Positions 23,138 through 36,853 of a stretch of DNA of 64,000 bases are shown in pieces. The position numbers were made by a program, and so were the translations under genes. Each line of letters opens with the position of its first letter. Position 1 is the stretch's first letter. This DNA comes from Paramecium sonneborni (taxonomy: Eukaryota > Ciliophora > Oligohymenophorea > Peniculida > Parameciidae), in NCBI GenBank assembly GCA_905182985.1, contig CAJJDN010000010.1, positions 608,224-672,223 of the forward strand. The letters are read 5' to 3'. The notes beneath the pieces were generated by a model that did not search any database, was not told where the DNA came from, and saw only the letters and a list, made by a program, of their open reading frames with translations.

Positions 23138-26100
23138 TCATTTTAATACGTTTTCTATATACTTTTAATTTAGAGAACCAAGCTATTAATAGATATTTGA
23201 ATCAACATAGCTTGATTACCCAGTTAATAAATTGATATCATCTACCTAACCTTAAAATTTTGAATATATATCATCTTCCCCTATAAACACATAAAATTAC
23301 AAGGGTAAATAATGATAAATGTTTTATAGTAATTCTTAATGATCCTGTAGATTATCATTATATTTTAAATAAATCTGCAATTAATTAAGATCAAAATTAT
23401 ATCCAATATACAAAAAAATCCATGATTAGTTTTCTTGTTGGATAAAATCATAGTTTTTAATAATTTCAAAAGATTCCTCACATGTACTAAATTGAGGTAA
23501 TAAATTATAGGATCTAAATTATATTGTTTATTGATTAACTAAAATTAAGAATGTTTGGTCAGAAAGCTTTTTTTATAATATAGGTTCTGTACTAAGTCTT
23601 GCTAAAATAGAAAATTAGCCATATTCTGTAATTCCATCATATTTAAACCATCCGTATAAGGAATATTACTTTTCTAAATTAAGTTTCGATGTGAATTTCT
23701 TATTGGTCAATTGATCAATCCTGCTTTCAACTTATATTAAAGTATGTTTGTTAAATTAATTAGTTTCAGAATCTGGTATGGTTGTAGTTTCTAATATCTT
23801 TGTGATATCATTTTCAAAACCGAAACCAATTTTGACTTAAATATCGTGCATTTATCCAAAAAATTTTCCATATGAATATTCTCTTTAACCTACGGTTAAT
23901 ATAGCTTAACTTGTTAAAGGTAAATGCTCAACATTAAATTCTAAATCTTTATGTTCTCTAGTCTTTGAAAAATAAACAAAGCCTTTTGCTCCTATAAAAT
24001 CTTATGTATTAGAATAAGCAAAATAAATTAAATTCCATTAGCCTTCGAATAATTATTAATATGATATTTGTTTGCTTTCACTACATTACTCATTAACAAC
24101 ATTATATGTAATAAAATCATAAGACTTTGTAGTAATAACAACCATTAAAGTTCTATCACCTTTCTAATCACAATTTTCATATAATTTATTCCTTGAAAAT
24201 CTAAAAACATTATTTTAATCTAGAAAAGTATCATCAGATATTTCATTTAACCATCTTGTCCACATCTAAACAGAATATTAAGTAGATCCAATAAGATCAT
24301 TTTTATCTTCTATTAAATTTACTCTATTTAATTTATCAAATTCACCTTCATAATCTTTAAATTAATAAGCTTTTTATATTAACTTTAATTCAAATTCAGG
24401 TAGATTAGATTTATCCTTAAAAGCTTCCTTTCCAATATCCATTCCTATTTGAGCTAAATGTCCATCAAAATGATTGTCCTATATTTAAGAACTTATAATT
24501 AAAATAAATTTATTTGCTAGATGATGCTATATATAATTAAACACTTTTGTTTCAATTGAATCTATTATTTTGAAATAAACATTAATTTATTATAAATGCT
24601 AAGAATAACCCATCCAGAAATAGCACCAAGTACCAAAATTTGCATCTAATAAAATATTTTGTATCCATGAAATAGCAGGTGATTATTCATTTATAGAATA
24701 TGTAATAAATTAATATCCATTTTAGGATAAAATAATTTAAAAACGATATCTCTATTCTTCTTCTTATTCTAAACAAGAACTTAATTATAATATAATTTAT
24801 TAGAATTAATATTGTTCCTTTATTACATTATCCTCAATTAATTATTTATTTAATTGACTAGGACTAGGTCTAAACCAACCAAAAACTGAATATTCTTCTG
24901 GGAAATAATTTTCTTTTAAACCTATATTATATTATCTAAATTATGATTATTCATTAAGAGTAATGAATTTATATGATTACAACTATTCATCAGATTCTAT
25001 TTATCTAGATTGATCAACTAAAATCTAAAATTGCTAAACATCATCTATAATTGCATTTCCATCAAATCTAATTATGAGATTACTAATCTGACCATTAAAT
25101 CCTTCATAATTTAACTAATATATATTTTTGAATATTTACAAATTTTCCTAAATTGAAATTCACTTTTCCATTAATGCTTTTATGAGATATGTTCTTAAGA
25201 ATAATCCTTATGACTCTCTTTTCCTTTTAATGATGAATAAATCCAACTACTTATTATTTATCAGCATTATAACTTAAATAAATATAATTCCAAACATTCA
25301 CTTATTAGTTTAATAATTTAAATGTTCCTATTTGATATTTATGTGTTATTTAATCATAAACTTTAACTTTGTATTCCTTTTTATCTTAACTTAAATATAA
25401 AGAGAGAATTTCAAGTTCTTTGTTTTAAGTTTATATGCAAAATAAACTTGATATAGATATAAATTATTCTTCATCTTCTTTTTTAACTAATTCTGGAAAT
25501 TCTTTTAAATATCTTGACCAAAAACCATATCCATAATTTCTTTAGCCATCCATACTAATTTTAGAATTAGAAGTAAATACTTACTAGAATCCTTATTTTT
25601 TAGATGCTATATTGATTATATTATTAAATTAACCTTTCCACTCAAATGAAGTTGGAAATAGCTACAAACCTTATTTAAATGCTTCATTTAAATAATGAAA
25701 TTATGATTGAAATGATCCTAATCCAAAATCAATTTTAAAATAATCTATATCTCCATATAAATCATTTTCTAAACCATCAAATCCTTTATATACTAAGAAA
25801 TATTTTGAAGCATGATGGAAACATTCAAATGAATTTTTTTATCTTTTAGTTTTAGTTTAAATGAAATATAAACATATATGTTTCTTGTGTCCAAAATATA
25901 TATATGTCCATTATTTTTTATCTTATTCATTTTCAATTTCTATTTTTCTCTCCAATAATTATAAATAATCCTACTTATCAAAAGAATAACTTAAAAAATA
26001 TAAATTATTATTTTAATCCATTTTAACTCCCAAAGTTATATCTCCAGGTTTTGTAATTTAATCTCTATATTCATTTGTTGATAACAAAAATATAAATTAA

Positions 26101-28200
26101 AATTCATTATTTGTTTTTCCAATGCTTTTAAACCATAATTATACTCCATATTCTGAGACAAAATCATTTAATTTATACTCAGATGGCATTTTATTTAGGC
26201 GATCATTCGAAAATTATTCAAGTTGCTTAAAAATCCAATTTTAAGATAAAAGATTTTCAGGAAATACTTTTAGTTTATTAAATTTTGGTATAATACTATC
26301 TTTACCAAAATATAAACTTGTATCTTAAATATCTCCATTAAAATGTTTAATATTTTAAAATCTAGATCCAACAGAACCAATTGAGAAAAATAAATAGTTG
26401 TCAATTAAAAAATGAACTATATCATTTTAACTTTATGTGCATTTGTTTACTCCTTTAGTACTATATATGCATCCAAGAAAAACACCTTATTCTTTATAGA
26501 TTCTCTTATAACCAGTATACAGATATAGCCACTCATTATCTAAATAGTTATTAATATAAAATTATTTTGATTCTTTATCTAAAACACTATATGATTCAAA
26601 TTGAATTTAATTAGTGTTTAGATAAACAGATATAGCGCTTTCCCCAAGATTATTATTTTATTTGTATTATTAAGTTGTTCCAAGTCTTGATAAACCTAAA
26701 GTTTAATTTGTTAATGAATTAATCTTAGATTCAGCATTATAAAGAAATCTCATCCAAAATCCATATCCATATTCAAAAGAATTAATATCTAATTTAGTAG
26801 GATCAATTTCATTTTCTTATAAATCTTAATTAGAGTTGAAATCTAACCTCAAAGTACTTTGTGAAAATTTCCAAGTTTCAGTCTTATTAAGATAAATAAA
26901 ATCTATTAATCCTATTTATGCTTGAAGTATTTAATCATCTTCAAAACCATTTTCTTAATATGCTCCATTACCATAATTGAAGGTCCATCTCTTTAATTAT
27001 CCATTAAACCCAGGATCATATTCATCTTTTTATAAATTGATATAAATTCCATGAAGTTAATAATGATATATTTAATCATGATGAACAACAAATGCTTTTT
27101 CTTCAAATTTCCAAAATTAGAAAATCTTCTTTAGTTTTTAATTGTATGCTATATAAATAAAATGCCAAAGCTTTTCTTAATTTTCTGATTGTATACTCCA
27201 ATTTATCATATTGCATTTATCTTAACAATTATAACTTTCAAATTAATAACCTTGATCATTGGAGATAAGATAAAATATTTTATCAAAATAATCTTCGTTG
27301 AACTCTTTTGAATGACTTAACCTTAGAATTAAATTGTGATCTTTAAATTCAATAGGAATACTAAACTTTAACCATCCTGAAATTGAATATTATAATGGGT
27401 CAATATTCTAAAACTCAAATAATTCAAATGCTTGTTTATCATAAAAAGTATTCTCTTGATGTTCTAAAAGTGTTTATTGTTAAAATATTTGATTTAAATT
27501 GGATAATAACGGATATTATTCATAAGCAAATTCTTTTAATTCTTCAGCATTTATGGGATATTGCTCATTTATTAGAAGAAATATATTAGAATAGAGACCA
27601 TTAAAAGCATAATTATTGAACTCTCGTTTAATCAAAAATCTAAGGAAATCTAATCTATAATGTTTAGCTGGAATGAGTGCTTCTTCAAAATTATTTTCTT
27701 CTAAAAATAAATATCCTCTTGCCAAAACTAGTTTATTATATTTCTATACATTCTTAATAAGAATATCCAAAGTATATAAAAGTCCATTTACCATCTAACT
27801 ATTCTTTAGTATATTTAGCATTATAAAATTTCTCTGGGTATTCATTAGTATAAGTAGTGAAATGATAAAAATCTTTACTCAACCAGACTGATAAAGTTCT
27901 ATCTAAAGGATTTTAATAATCTGTATGATTCTATCGAGTAGTCAATCTACTAATTGAATGCCAATCTTTTAATTCTTCTAATTATTTTGGATATATAAAT
28001 GAGTATTTCAACCAAAACCCATAAGCATAAGTTTATACATCATCAAAGTCTTAATTTCTAGTTAGACTTAAATCCCAAATATCTTTAAATTAATCTTCAT
28101 CATATGCAGATGCAAAAATAAGTTGATCAGGTTCATAGATAAGACAATTAACCAAAAAAGGAATTTATAATAGTATAAATACTATTATTAAAGAATTCAT
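23138..28200 (-). CDS. Giant secreted protein with repeated LamG/ConA-like domains
   Basis: About 1.65 kaa, opening with a clear signal peptide (MNSLIIVFILLQIPFLVNC). The rest is built from repeated ~200-aa units that share the same order of motifs: a Tyr/Gly/Trp strand (YAYGFWLKYSFI; YGYGFWMRFLYN; LYGWFKYDG), an RL(G/T)T-type strand (ISRLTTRQ; LSRLGTT; LARLSTEP), a short exposed strand with aromatic residues (LSVWLSKDFYHF; AISVYLNTNQIQF), and a WxFxYxGY strand (WTFIYFGYSY; EWLYLYTGYKR; SWIFLYIGYNF). That pattern is a lectin/laminin-G-like jelly roll. No TM anchor or lysin motif was noticed at the C-terminus. One 22-base intron was placed near 27731-27752; others certainly exist. Likely extracellular or surface-associated. 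Confidence 0.75.
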
Positions 28201-28289
28201 TAATCAATAAAAATAATAATATTCTTTAAAAAATTATTTCTTAAAAAATAATTAAAATTGAATACAATTAATGTTTACAATTTATATTA

Positions 28290-30857
28290 TCATGAATCTC
28301 CAAACATTTTGTCCATATTTTATTTTTATTCTTTATGTTTTTCAACTCTTTTTTTATATTCCTGTCTAGATGTTTCAGCTGTTGCAGGATTTTCTCTACA
28401 ATAATCCTAATATTATAATAGAAATATATATTACTGTTAAAAATGCAGCTTCAGCTTCTTGAATAGGTAAGTGTTCATCAATTTCTGATTTCATTGAAAA
28501 CATTAATTCATTAATTTCATGCATAGGTAAAATTGCATTTCCTACTCCAAGACATATGCCAATGATAGCTTCAACAGAAATAGATTCTAAAAATACATAT
28601 TCCCACCATAAATTAGTTAACTTAATGATAAATATAAATGGATACACAATATATTGGTAAGACTAATTCTAATTGTTCTATCATTTCAATTGACATATAT
28701 GAACTATAATTATATTTAATAGTTCTTCTTCTTGCAATATTGTATTTCTCAACCCAATAATGAAAAACTAAAGCAACACAAGTGATTATTAAAGCAAGTG
28801 GAATAACTGAAGCATAAAATGCAACCACATACATATTTTTCAGAATAACAGCATAAGCAGTGGAAATATCAAATATTGGTTTTTCATACAAACTAAATAA
28901 AATAAGAAGCATACTCATGTAATTATTTCTATGTTTTAGTAGATTTATTTCCTTTCTTCTTTTCTAGATATGTAAATAGCCATTTAGAAATAGTTCCAGC
29001 ATCTAAAAGTTGAACAATTCCAGGGATAAATGCATTAGAAATAAATACATATGTTTGATTATAAACTAGACCTCCAGCTCCATAAATATTTTTAGTCACC
29101 CAAGTACTAATTGCAAAAGTAATTACTGCAGTATTAATAAATTAAGCCATGCTTGATTTACTTGCTAAACTAATATTATAACCAGTTTATGTAGAGAATC
29201 TTTCAAAAAGGGATACACTCTTAATAATCATTGCAAGTATAGCATTGATCACAATAATTGATATAGAAGCGACCTAAGCAATTACTTTCACTTTTAAATT
29301 AGGTGATAAATCTCCTCTTTTAACTGCTTATGCTTATTCTTCAGCACTTTCAGCTTGAATAGCTGATAACCAATATATTAGGCCACTACATACAATTAGA
29401 ATTATTGCTGTAATCACATAACCAAAAAGTCTTCTGAATATTTTTGATTTGGTTGTAATATGTAAATTCTCCCAATATACATCAGTAGGTTCAGGTGGTT
29501 CTTCTACAACCAAATTCACTCCTCTGTAAACTAATTTACTTTTCTTACCAAATAATTTTTATAATTTAGAAACCCTGTTTTCTTCTAACAACAGTTAAAC
29601 ATCATTCTCCCATTAAAATGTTACAAATGCTTATCCTAAAAAATAATTCTTAACATCTTTTCCTTCAATAAATTTCTTTTCTAAAGCTTCCAATTATCCT
29701 TCAATACTTTATATTTCATTTTCTATTTCAGTAACTTAAGGATCCAACTTCACTTCTGAACTTAATGGATCCTTGCCTTAACTATATAAATTTGATAAAA
29801 TCTAAATAAATATAAAAATAATACTTTTTGCTTTTCAGTTATTTTTGTCTATTTTTATAATTCTAATTGATATTATTCATCTAAATTATAACATAAATTC
29901 ACTGCTACAACTCTTCTTAAGTCTTTATTTGGCTTCTTTGTTTAAATTTAATATTGTTTTCTATCTTATTCATAATCAATGATTTCTGGAAGTTTAGGGA
30001 ATTTTTATACATATTATTCCATATAATTTTTTAAATCATCATCAAAATCTCCATTTTACAATCCTGTTGGATCAGTTGGTATATTTTTTAAATAAATTGT
30101 AAAGTCAGATGCATATTAAGTTTATGAGTCAATCTCTGCATCAAATGCTCGTTATTCTTTTCTGAAATATTAAAACAGAATTATCAAAGTTATCATTGAT
30201 ATTAAATTTAGCATTTATTAAAGATCTATGAATTCAGATCCATTTCTTTTATTTGCTAAAGAAGATTGGGTTACCCAATTTAATTAACAAAAGCTCTTTT
30301 CATCTATTTCTTAGCCTTTATGATCTTCAAGCATTCTACATGATGTTCCAAATGCAATATTAGTTATAATATTATAATCACCTGATGTTACAAACATAAT
30401 TAAAAGCATTAAAATACAAGATTTGATATATTCAAAATATAATGGCATACCTAATTTATACTAAAAGATACCTGCTCCTAAAAATGAATAATCTCTATTG
30501 TTGCAACCTATTGATAATAAATGATTAGGCACTTATCTTGCACAACAACCACAAATTTTACCTATTAATTCATTTTGGTTGTTTTGTTATATGCTATTTT
30601 TCTGTTTTTGCAATCTCCTTTATTATCTTTTTGATAATTTTGTTGTTCCAACATTCCAGGCTTACTAACTTTTCTATATTTCTTACACCATGAAGCTCAG
30701 CTAATTCGAAACTCGGTGGAATCTAATCAATTGCAAAATCTGTCGAACCACCTTTGCAGAGGATTCCTGCTTATACTTCTTCAGGTTTTTGTCTATTAAC
30801 GCTTATATTGACTTGCTCGTCCTTAAATTGTTAATATCCAGATGGTCTTGCGGACAT
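28290..30857 (-). CDS. OSCA/TMEM63 (CSC1-like) mechanosensitive channel
   Basis: About 800 aa. The N-terminal ~100 residues are soluble, followed by the first TM segments, a cytosolic domain of about 200 aa (including DFTIYLKNIPTD and EIDYEQDRKQYQ) and a C-terminal TM block. Family marks are the EEPPEPTDVYWENL motif at about 29460-29510, the following helix GYVITAIILIVCSGLIYWL, FISNAFIPGIVQLLDAGT, and FHYWVEKYNIARRRT near 28720, a conserved OSCA/TMEM63 signature. The family forms calcium-permeable channels gated by osmotic or membrane tension. A 28-base intron at about 28414-28441 gives the Lys-rich tail ending KMFGDS. Start chosen: MSARPSGYQQ, the first ATG after the upstream A+T-rich region. 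It is the third membrane/surface gene in a row on this strand. Confidence 0.85.
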
Positions 30858-31482
30858 TTGATGTAAAAATTAAATAAAAATAAGTTATACAAGTAAAATT
30901 ACTCATATATTAAAATCAATCAAATCATTTAATATTTTAAGATAATATTTCTCTCAAATAATTCAAAATAAATTAACATACAAAATGTATTCATTTATAA
31001 AATTTTTTTCAATAATTAAATGTAAATAAATTTTTATTCTAAACTTAACTTTTAAAGTAAATTAATATTTTTTAATTTTATTTGTTAGTAAAATCTTAAA
31101 AAAAGCGGAAAATATTACAACAAAATTTTCAAAAAATAATGTATTTAGATTTAAGGACTCTATCATAAAATAGCCTGAAAATCTCATCTCATAAAATATT
31201 TTAGTTAGGTTGCTTCTATTTAATTGTGATCACTTAAAATAAATATCAAATTTATTTTTGAAACTAGTAAAAAAAATTTATATTTTATTAAATAATTATT
31301 TATATATTCAATGAATCGAAAGACACAATTAAATAAAATGTTTTTTAAGCTTAAATTATATAAGTAAATTTAGAGATATATTTAATGTAAAATAAAATTT
31401 TTTCTATTTTATAAACCAAACAAAATGAAATCTAGTTCTATTTCTTCAAAAAAGAAATTATCAAAAATAAATCAATTATGAG

Positions 31483-31523
31483 ATGGGTTTACTTTAATAA
31501 AAAGTAAATTTGAAGCAACCCAT
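31483..31523. repeat. Nested inverted repeats in non-coding block
   Basis: TTTACTTT-AATAA-AAAGTAAA forms an 8-bp stem at 31488-31508. Outside it ATGGGTT (31483-31489) faces AACCCAT (31517-31523). The same structure recurs in copy 2 at 32654-32694. Confidence 0.5.
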
Positions 31524-31947
31524 TTTAATAAAGTTTAAATTTAGAAAATATATTATTTTTTTTTTATTTTAAAAATTGAAATCAACTTATTATTATTTAT
31601 ATATATCTAAAGAAATGATTAAAAGCAATAAGTTTTATGAACTTAATTGATGTTCAAATTAAATTTTTTTAATTTCTGTGTTGATACTTTGAAGGAAATT
31701 CAAACACTTTTAAGGATACTTTAATAATTACAAATAGCTCTTAATTATGATTATTTTATTCTAAAAATATATAAAAATGTCAAACATAATTATAATATTT
31801 TTTTTGTACGAAAAATAATCCTTATATAAAGAGAAAATTTTCAATAAATTATAATAAGTAAGAATATACTTAAATTTGAATGTGATTTATATTAGTAATT
31901 AGAAGTAAATACAAAAAATCTTGATCACAATAGATATTTAATCTAAT

Positions 31948-31993
31948 TATTGTAGAGAAAATAGAAAAAGAAAGTTCATATATTTATGAACTA
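31948..31993. mobile_element. Retained 46-bp internal eliminated sequence (IES)
   Basis: Bounded by TA dinucleotides (31948-31949 and 31994-31995). The left end reads TATTGTAG and the right end, read inward on the other strand, TATAGTTC; both fit the Paramecium IES end consensus TAYAGYNR. The second copy of this region (junction near 33120) has exactly the sequence expected after precise excision, leaving one TA. The length of 46 bases falls in a known Paramecium IES size class. IESs descend from Tc1/mariner elements and are removed by a domesticated PiggyBac transposase. It lies about 160 bases upstream of the CDPK start. Confidence 0.88.
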
Positions 31994-32036
31994 TATTAGT
32001 AGTTATAAAAAAATTATATTATTAAAACATGAATTA

Positions 32037-32037
32037 N
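32037..32037. other. Single-N assembly joint
   Basis: One ambiguous base separates the two copies of the 1.1-kb block. It marks a scaffold join between overlapping contigs. Confidence 0.85.
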
Positions 32038-33153
32038 AAATTAAATAAAAATAAGTTATACAAGTAAAATTACTCATATATTAAAATCAATCAAATCATT
32101 TAATATTTTAAGATAATATTTCTCTCAAATAATTCAAAATAAATTAACATACAAAATGTATTCATTTATAAAATTTTTTTCAATAATTAAATGTAAATAA
32201 ATTTTTATTCTAAACTTAACTTTTAAAGTAAATTAATATTTTTTAATTTTATTTGTTAGTAAAATCTTAAAAAAAGCGGAAAATATTACAACAAAATTTT
32301 CAAAAAATAATGTATTTAGATTTAAGGACTCTATCATAAAATAGCCTGAAAATCTCATCTCATAAAATATTTTAGTTAGGTTGCTTCTATTTAATTGTGA
32401 TCACTTAAAATAAATATCAAATTTATTTTTGAAACTAGTAAAAAAAATTTATATTTTATTAAATAATTATTTATATATTCAATGAATCGAAAGACACAAT
32501 TAAATAAAATGTTTTTTAAGCTTAAATTATATAAGTAAATTTAGAGATATATTTAATGTAAAATAAAATTTTTTCTATTTTATAAACCAAACAAAATGAA
32601 ATCTAGTTCTATTTCTTCAAAAAAGAAATTATCAAAAATAAATCAATTATGAGATGGGTTTACTTTAATAAAAAGTAAATTTGAAGCAACCCATTTTAAT
32701 AAAGTTTAAATTTAGAAAATATATTATTTTTTTTTTATTTTAAAAATTGAAATCAACTTATTATTATTTATATATATCTAAAGAAATGATTAAAAGCAAT
32801 AAGTTTTATGAACTTAATTGATGTTCAAATTAAATTTTTTTAATTTCTGTGTTGATACTTTGAAGGAAATTCAAACACTTTTAAGGATACTTTAATAATT
32901 ACAAATAGCTCTTAATTATGATTATTTTATTCTAAAAATATATAAAAATGTCAAACATAATTATAATATTTTTTTTGTACGAAAAATAATCCTTATATAA
33001 AGAGAAAATTTTCAATAAATTATAATAAGTAAGAATATACTTAAATTTGAATGTGATTTATATTAGTAATTAGAAGTAAATACAAAAAATCTTGATCACA
33101 ATAGATATTTAATCTAATTATTAGTAGTTATAAAAAAATTATATTATTAAAAC

Positions 33154-33161
<8 letters not shown>
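32038..33161. repeat. Direct copy 2 of the 1.1-kb block (IES excised)
   Basis: 1124 bases, matching 30867-32036 without the 46-base IES. It runs into the CDPK gene at 33154. This copy probably represents the mature macronuclear form. Confidence 0.85.
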
Positions 33162-34741
<1,580 letters not shown>

Positions 34742-34806
34742 CAAGCATATTTTATATACATCAAAAAAATAATTATTATTATAAAGTATAATTAAAATTT
34801 ATATTA

Positions 34807-35741
34807 ATGGACATTGACAATATATTTCAAAATGAAAAAGAAACCAGATGGGTCAATAAATAAAGAACATTAATCGTTACGTCTAAAAACATTTCTGATC
34901 GAATTCGATAATTGTTTATGGATTTACATGAATTACTTCCCCATTCAAAAAAAGAAACTAAACTAGAAAAAGGAGATACTTCCAAATAAATTAAAGAATT
35001 ATGTATGTAACATTCATGCAGAAGTTTTATTTATTTTGAAGTACATAGAAAACATGAATTATATTTATGGATTGGAAGATTTCCTAATGGTCCTTCAATT
35101 AAATACTATATTGAAAATTGTAAAAATCAATATTCATTTTATAAGGGCATAATTGCTAAGATTTGAAACTGACTGGAAATTGTATGAAAGGCAGTCGACC
35201 AATTCTCTCATTTGATGGATCATTCACCGAAGACCCTCTAATGATTTTATAAAAGGAACTATTTATTCATGCAATTAATGTACCTAAACATCATCCAAAA
35301 AGTGCTCCTTGTTGTGATAGAGTTTTTTCCTTTATTAAAGAAAGTCCAGATAATAATAATATTTGGATTAGAAATTATGAAATTTAATATGAAAAAGCAG
35401 GAAAGGAAATTATTAAAAATTAGCTTGTTGAAATTGGGCCTAGACTTGTTTTAAAACCGATTATCATTCTTGAAGGTTGTATATAAGGAGCATAATTATG
35501 GAAAGATACAGGCTATATCACCTAAGCTAAAATTAGATTAGAAAAAAAATTAGAAATTAAAAAAGAGAAAGATTTTGCTTCAAAAAAATAATAAAAAAAA
35601 GAAAAAATGCTCAGCAAATTAGAAACCTAGATTGATGAAATAGAAAATATATTTGATGATGGCGATTAACCAGTAAAAAGTGATGGATTTGAAACTGAAG
35701 ATTCTAATGTCGATCTTGATTAATTTGAAGAAGTTTAATGA
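34807..35741 (+). CDS. BRX1: Ribosome biogenesis protein BRX1 (Brix domain)
   Basis: 302 aa with one 26-base intron at about 35124-35149 (checked). The Brix domain spans nearly the whole protein: RTLIVTSKNISDRIRQL, MDLHELLPHSKKETKL, YLWIGRFPNGPSIKYYIEN, the signature LKLTGNCMKGSRPILSFD, HHPKSAPCCDRVFSFI, IWIRNYEI and LVEIGPRLVLKPIIILEG. An acidic tail (FDDGDQPVKSDGFETEDSNVD) closes it. BRX1 acts in the nucleolus in early 60S subunit assembly. Length and motif order match the family. It starts 65 bases after the CDPK stop on the same strand. Confidence 0.93.
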
Positions 35742-36853
35742 TTTTTATAAATTTAATGTATATTAAAGCAAATTTAAATCTAATCCTCAATATAATTTAG
35801 TTTCTCCTCCAAAACTAAATATTCTTAATCAAATGAAGATACTTAAAATTTTTATAAATTGATGATTAATAATTCAAGACCCTAATTTTATTAATTGCAT
35901 TATCAATTACAAAAACCTTCTGAACTATCTTTTGTGTTGTAGTTGTAAACATAAATTTTATCAAATATTTCGCCTTTTATTCAAACAGATTAATTCTTTT
36001 AAAGCGATTTTTAATAAAGAAATTTGAAAATTTTAAAATATCAAATATTTTTGAGTCTATCTTTTATTTGTATAAATAATTTCTAATTTTTATTATTCTT
36101 ATTTAAAATATGAATTAAATAGTTATAAGAATTAATTATAAAATATTTTCCTTTCGATATTCAGATATTGCAACATAAATTTTCAAATGTAAAGCTGATC
36201 CCTTTTATATCCATTTATTTAAGAATTTAAAATAAAATGAATTTTACAACAAGTTTTATGTATATATCAAGAAGATTTCAACTAATCAAAAAAAATGATT
36301 GTGTCACCAAAGAATTGAAAATTCAATATACTATGGCACTTAAAAATAAGGTTAGAAATTGAAATAAAATTTATTCATAATAGAAATTCTCTTTTCGTAA
36401 AATAAGGAAAAATCTTATAATAATAAAAAGGTATTATGAAACATAAACTTATCGATCTATCTAAATAAAGAAAATATTGATTAAAATATAATAATTAATT
36501 TTAAGAATAATTGCGATATCGCTTTAGATCAACTTTTTTTCTTCTCGCTTTTTGTTCTTTAAGTTAGCTATCATCATTAAAAAATTCATTAATAATGATT
36601 AATATACTTAAATTATGATGAAAAATTAAATAAAAAGTAAAAATTTTCAATATTTGTTTTGAGAAAAAGTAACAAGTTTGAAAAATCATCTGATTAAAAA
36701 AACCTTAATCAAATAAAATAGGGAAAAATACTTTTCGTTAACTTTTTTCAAACGAATTTATTACGTATATTATTTTTATGAAAACAAATATATGTATTTG
36801 CTATTATTAATTTAGATATATTTATTTAAATCTTTTTAATCATTTTTCTAAAG
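35742..36853 (+). other. Poorly resolved stretch with short coding-like frames
   Basis: Several plus-strand pieces have coding-like composition but do not join cleanly. One frame opens right after the BRX1 stop and runs to TGA 36111-36113 (an ATG at 35862 gives 83 aa, MINNSRPQFYQLHYQLQ...). An ATG at 36110 gives 62 aa (MNQIVIRINYKIFSFRYSDI..., DPFYIHLFKNLKQNEF) to TGA 36296-36298 and the same frame stays coding-like beyond it (CHQRIENSIYYGTQ). It may hold a decayed gene or a small multi-intron gene. Codon choice resembles real genes, but I cannot support a definite product. Confidence 0.3.
36110..36298 (+). CDS. Possible small or broken ORF
   Basis: 62 codons, ATG to TGA, basic and aromatic rich (YSDIATQIFKCKADPFYIHL). 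The frame continues past the TGA with similar composition, which suggests an intron I cannot place or a broken gene. No family recognised. It could be a relic related to the helix-turn-helix gene just downstream, but I see no firm alignment. Confidence 0.3.

Larger units (their letters stand above)
30867..32036. repeat. Direct copy 1 of a 1.1-kb non-coding block (with IES)
   Basis: This 1170-base stretch is repeated at 32038-33161, immediately after a single N. As far as I can read, the copies are identical except for a 46-base insertion here at 31948-31993. The block holds the 5' flank of the OSCA-like gene and ends with the first bases of the CDPK coding start. No convincing gene is present inside. 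Most likely two overlapping contig ends, not a genomic tandem repeat. Confidence 0.85.
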
